From NCBI GenBank assembly GCA_037133755.1, contig JBAXNN010000013.1:1-64000 (forward strand): a stretch of DNA of 64,000 nt, written 5' to 3'. The translations under genes were made by a program, and so were the position numbers. How positions within the stretch are numbered: the first letter of the stretch is position 1; every line of letters starts with the position of its first letter. A model generated the notes under the pieces. That model was not told where the DNA came from and searched no databases. It worked only from the letters and a program-made list of their open reading frames with translations. Shown piece by piece: positions 61,493-64,000 of the stretch. This DNA is from F1-60-MAGs149 sp037133755 (GTDB lineage: Bacteria > Actinomycetota > Thermoleophilia > Gaiellales > F1-60-MAGs149).

Positions 61493-62851
61493 GTGGCTGA
61501 AGCGCAGGAGACCACTAACGTCGTCGTCATCGGCGCGGGCATGGCCGGGCTCTCGGCCGCCTGGGACCTGCGCGACCGCGCTCCGATCGTCCTCGAATCG
61601 ACCGATCGCGTCGGCGGCCGTCTGATGTCGGTGCCACGCGGTGAGCACTGGCTCAACCTCGGTGCGCACGTCTTCGCCGGCGACGACTCCGCCGTCGGGC
61701 GGCTCGTGCGCGAGTCCGGTGCCGTGGCGATGGACATTCCTGGGACGCTCACGGGCATCTCGTACAGGGGCAAGCGCGTGACGAATGGCCGCGTCGAGCT
61801 CTATCCGTTTCGCCTGCCGATCTCGTGGCGTGGCAAGCTCGAGTTCATGCGCACGGGGCTGAAGCTCCGGCGCCACGTTGCGGCGTACGCGAAGATGCAG
61901 GCGCCCGTCCCCGGCGAGACGCTGCCCCAGCGCCAGCAGCGGATGCTCAACTACATGGACGACCACTCGGCGATGGACGCGCTCGGCCCGCTGTCTCCCG
62001 AGGTCGACGCGTTCTTCCGCTGCACGCTCACGCGCGGCACCGGCGAGCCCGAGGAGATCGCGGCGGGGTACGGCATCGGGTACTTCCACATGGTCTGGGA
62101 CAAGACCGGTGGCATGGGACGCAACATCGTCGGTGGCACGCAGACGCTGATGGACGCGCTGGCCGCGCCGCACGGCGACCGGATGCGCCTTGGTGCCGAG
62201 GTGACCCGCGTGGCGCAGGATGCTGATGGCGTGACGGTGGAGTACACGCTGAACGGCGAGCAGCATTCGCTCCGTGCCAAGGCCGCGGTTGTCTCGTCAC
62301 AGGCGTTCGTGACGCGCGACATCGTCGAGGGCCTCCCGGCCGACATGCTCGCCGCGATGCACGAGCTCCGCTACGGCCCCAACGTCTGCGCCGCGTTCCT
62401 CACCGACGAGGACGGGCCCCAGCCGTGGGACGACGTGTACGCGATCGCCACGCCGGATCGCTCGATCACGATGCTCTTCAACATGGACAACATCCTGCGC
62501 GCGACGGGTGCACCCCGGACGAAGGGCACGAGCTTCATGGTCTACGCGGTGGCAGACCTCGGCAAGAAGGCGCTCGCGATGGAGGATGAGGACGTCCTCG
62601 ACGCGTACCAGCGCGACCTCGAGGAGGTGCTGCCGGAGATCAAGGGCCGCATCGTCGAGCGCGTGCTGCGCAAGGTCGATGGCGGTCTGCCCTTCCCGCA
62701 CGTCGGGCGCGGCAAGCTGCAGCCTGCCCTGACGCAGCCGCTCGGCCGCATCCATCTCGCGGGCGACTACCTCGGCTCGTGGTACGCCGAGACTGCGGCG
62801 CGCACGGGTGCGTGGTCGGCGGAGAACGTCAAGGAACAGCTCGACGCATGA
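61493..62851 (+). CDS. FAD-dependent amine-oxidase-fold oxidoreductase (protoporphyrinogen oxidase-like)
   Basis: A 452-residue flavoprotein from a GTG. The dinucleotide motif is VVVIGAGMAGLSAAWDL followed by RVGGRLMSV, and the C-terminal FAD motif is RIHLAGDYLGSWYAETAARTG. The middle resembles protoporphyrinogen and phytoene-type oxidases, but no signature fixes the substrate. Its stop overlaps the methyltransferase start. A role in heme synthesis, suggested by the ALAS 9 kb away, is only a guess. Confidence 0.82.
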   Translation: MAEAQETTNVVVIGAGMAGLSAAWDLRDRAPIVLESTDRVGGRLMSVPRGEHWLNLGAHVFAGDDSAVGRLVRESGAVAMDIPGTLTGISYRGKRVTNGRVELYPFRLPISWRGKLEFMRTGLKLRRHVAAYAKMQAPVPGETLPQRQQRMLNYMDDHSAMDALGPLSPEVDAFFRCTLTRGTGEPEEIAAGYGIGYFHMVWDKTGGMGRNIVGGTQTLMDALAAPHGDRMRLGAEVTRVAQDADGVTVEYTLNGEQHSLRAKAAVVSSQAFVTRDIVEGLPADMLAAMHELRYGPNVCAAFLTDEDGPQPWDDVYAIATPDRSITMLFNMDNILRATGAPRTKGTSFMVYAVADLGKKALAMEDEDVLDAYQRDLEEVLPEIKGRIVERVLRKVDGGLPFPHVGRGKLQPALTQPLGRIHLAGDYLGSWYAETAARTGAWSAENVKEQLDA

Positions 62852-63777
62852 CGGCGTTCGACGACCTGATCCGCGAGGGGCCTGTGCCGATCGACGGGGG
62901 TTTCGCCACCGAGCTCGAGGCGATGGACTACGACCTGTCGAGTGATCTCTGGTCGGCGCGCCTGCTCGAAGACGGCCCCGCTGCCGTTGAGGCCGTGCAC
63001 CTCAATTATCTGCGTGCCGGTGCGCGCGTCGTGATCACCGCCTCGTACCAGGCCAGCCAGGAGACGTTCGCGACCGCGGGCATTCCCGCCTCCGATGCCG
63101 ACCGTCTGCTGGGCACGAGCGTCACGCTGGCGCAGGCCGCCCGCGTGTCGTTCGAGCGCGAGCAGCCCGACGCGCCCTTCACGCTCGTCGCCGCCTCGCT
63201 CGGCCCGTACGGCGCGATGATGGCGAACGGCCAGGAGTACACGGGTGATTACGAGGGTGCGGGCGTCGAGGAGATCTTCCGCTTTCACCGACCGCGTGTC
63301 GCCGCGCTGCTCGGGCCCGGTCCTGACGTGCTGGCGTGGGAGACGATTCCCAACCTGCTCGAGGCCGACGCGATCGCGCGCCTGCAGGACGAGTTCGCCG
63401 GCCCCGCCGCTTGGGTGTCGTTCCAGTGCCGCGACGGCGGGCACATCGCCGACGGGTCGCCGATCGAGGACGCCATCGCGCGCGTCAAGGACGCACCGGG
63501 CATCCGCGCGGTCGGTTGCAACTGCACCGCGCCCGAGCACGTCCTCAAGCTGATTGAACGCTGCCGTGCCGCGGCACCCGACCTCGCGGTGATCGTCTAC
63601 CCGAACGACGGCCGCGTCTGGGACGGCATGGCACGCGAGTGGGCGGTCGGCGGTGCCGGGGGCTTCCCCGACGACACGGTCCGCAGCTGGGCTGCAGCCG
63701 GTGCGACGCTGATCGGCGGCTGCTGCGGTGTCACACCCGCGGGCGTGAGCGCGATCGCGCACGCTTTGCGGGCCTAG
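62848..63777 (+). CDS. mmuM: Homocysteine S-methyltransferase family protein
   Basis: A 309-residue zinc-dependent methyltransferase. The barrel starts with IDGGFATELEAMDYDLS and has ITASYQASQETF. Zinc ligands are Cys in VGCNCTAPEH and the pair in IGGCCGVTP. MmuM-type enzymes use S-methylmethionine or AdoMet to methylate homocysteine. ATG overlaps the preceding stop by four bases (ATGA). Confidence 0.92.
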   Translation: MTAFDDLIREGPVPIDGGFATELEAMDYDLSSDLWSARLLEDGPAAVEAVHLNYLRAGARVVITASYQASQETFATAGIPASDADRLLGTSVTLAQAARVSFEREQPDAPFTLVAASLGPYGAMMANGQEYTGDYEGAGVEEIFRFHRPRVAALLGPGPDVLAWETIPNLLEADAIARLQDEFAGPAAWVSFQCRDGGHIADGSPIEDAIARVKDAPGIRAVGCNCTAPEHVLKLIERCRAAAPDLAVIVYPNDGRVWDGMAREWAVGGAGGFPDDTVRSWAAAGATLIGGCCGVTPAGVSAIAHALRA

Positions 63778-63832
63778 GCGTCTGACGACGCGAAGGCCTG
63801 TCGGTTGATCGCGTCTGACGACGCGAAGGCCT
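63778..63832. repeat. Two 22-base direct repeats
   Basis: GCGTCTGACGACGCGAAGGCCT at 63778-63799 and 63811-63832, 33 bases apart, perfect copies. The second runs into the inverted repeat that follows. Confidence 0.85.
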
Positions 63833-63993
63833 CGAGGTGGCTCGGTCCGAAAGGGCCGATTCACCTCGAGGTCATCGCGTCGCCTGGTTCCAACATCCTG
63901 TGTAACCAACGTCATTTCTGACGCGGTTGATCCACAGAGGCGACGGGATCGCCTCGAGGTGAATCGGTCGTTGCCGACCGAGCCACCTCGAGG
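63830..63993. repeat. 55-base imperfect inverted repeat at the window edge
   Basis: The arms 63830-63884 and 63939-63993 are mostly reverse complementary, with mismatches only near the middle and at single sites; a 54-base spacer lies between. Each arm is itself a hairpin bounded by CCTCGAGGTGGCTCGGTC-type ends. Its full extent cannot be seen because the window ends. Confidence 0.8.
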
Positions 63994-64000
63994 CGTTCCC

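Noticed and set aside
61493..62851. Firm assignment as protoporphyrinogen oxidase
   Set aside because: The fold is shared with many amine and carotenoid oxidases and no heme genes adjoin it.

Overview
The window is GC-rich (roughly two thirds G+C) with densely packed genes, many 4-base start/stop overlaps and several GTG starts. F420/LLM-type oxidoreductases, CBM2-bearing secreted glycosidases, a PIG-L deacetylase, FCD-type GntR control and acyl-CoA/leucine catabolism together suggest a soil actinobacterium, possibly of the Thermoleophilia/Solirubrobacterales type. That placement is inference from gene content; no rRNA or marker gene in the window settles it.

Layout. 1-3.8 kb: two secreted polysaccharidases on the minus strand, a GH5 cellulase cut by the window edge and a GH18 chitinase, sharing near-paralogous CBM2 domains and Thr-Pro linkers. 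3.98 kb: tRNA-Thr(CGT). 4-10.3 kb: a membrane protein and a complete oligopeptide/dipeptide-type ABC importer split into two convergent units (two ATPases on plus; binding protein and two permeases on minus). 10.3-14 kb: a minus-strand group of LLM oxidoreductase, atypical P450, alpha/beta hydrolase and PIG-L deacetylase. 14.1-20.4 kb: a large secreted DUF11-repeat protein, a TPP-dependent enzyme and a glutaminyl cyclotransferase-like protein. 20.4-27.5 kb: sugar-phosphate metabolism (pgi-gnd-pgl operon, rpiA) interleaved with two toxin-antitoxin modules (PIN/AbrB and MazF/RHH), a CMD-family protein, a DUF3830 protein and a cysteine hydrolase. 27.5-33.5 kb: an S9 peptidase, an OsmC protein and an amidohydrolase-Rieske-CocE operon.

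33.5-43.2 kb is a redox and envelope block: a cytochrome b next to a sulfite-oxidase-fold molybdoenzyme, a PLDc_N/SHOCT protein, a PhnZ-like HD protein, two tandem-duplicated secreted YHYH proteins with duplicated control region and terminator, a membrane-anchored beta-propeller, RidA, and a three-gene flavinylation operon (ferric-reductase-like membrane flavoprotein, FMN-binding acceptor, ApbE). 43.3-50.6 kb: a second LLM oxidoreductase, a lipoprotein, and an N-carbamoylsarcosine-amidase-like gene behind a fused HyuA-HyuB hydantoinase, with a divergent GntR regulator and a palindromic operator between them. 50.6-56.2 kb: a REPIN-like inverted repeat, a secreted TIM-barrel-like protein, 5-aminolevulinate synthase, a YtcJ-like amidohydrolase and a Baeyer-Villiger-type monooxygenase. 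56.3-61.4 kb: a leucine/isovalerate (Liu-type) set of acyl-CoA dehydrogenase, both subunits of an acyl-CoA carboxylase and an enoyl-CoA hydratase. 61.5-63.8 kb: an amine-oxidase-fold flavoprotein and a homocysteine S-methyltransferase, then a 55-base inverted repeat structure at the window edge.

No rRNA, CRISPR array, integrase, transposase or prophage gene was seen. The mobile-DNA signals are non-coding palindromic repeats at about 44.4, 50.6, 57.4 and 63.8 kb. Gaps between genes are short. The only one above 300 bases (37,269-37,580) holds the YHYH promoter boxes at one end and a terminator hairpin at the other.
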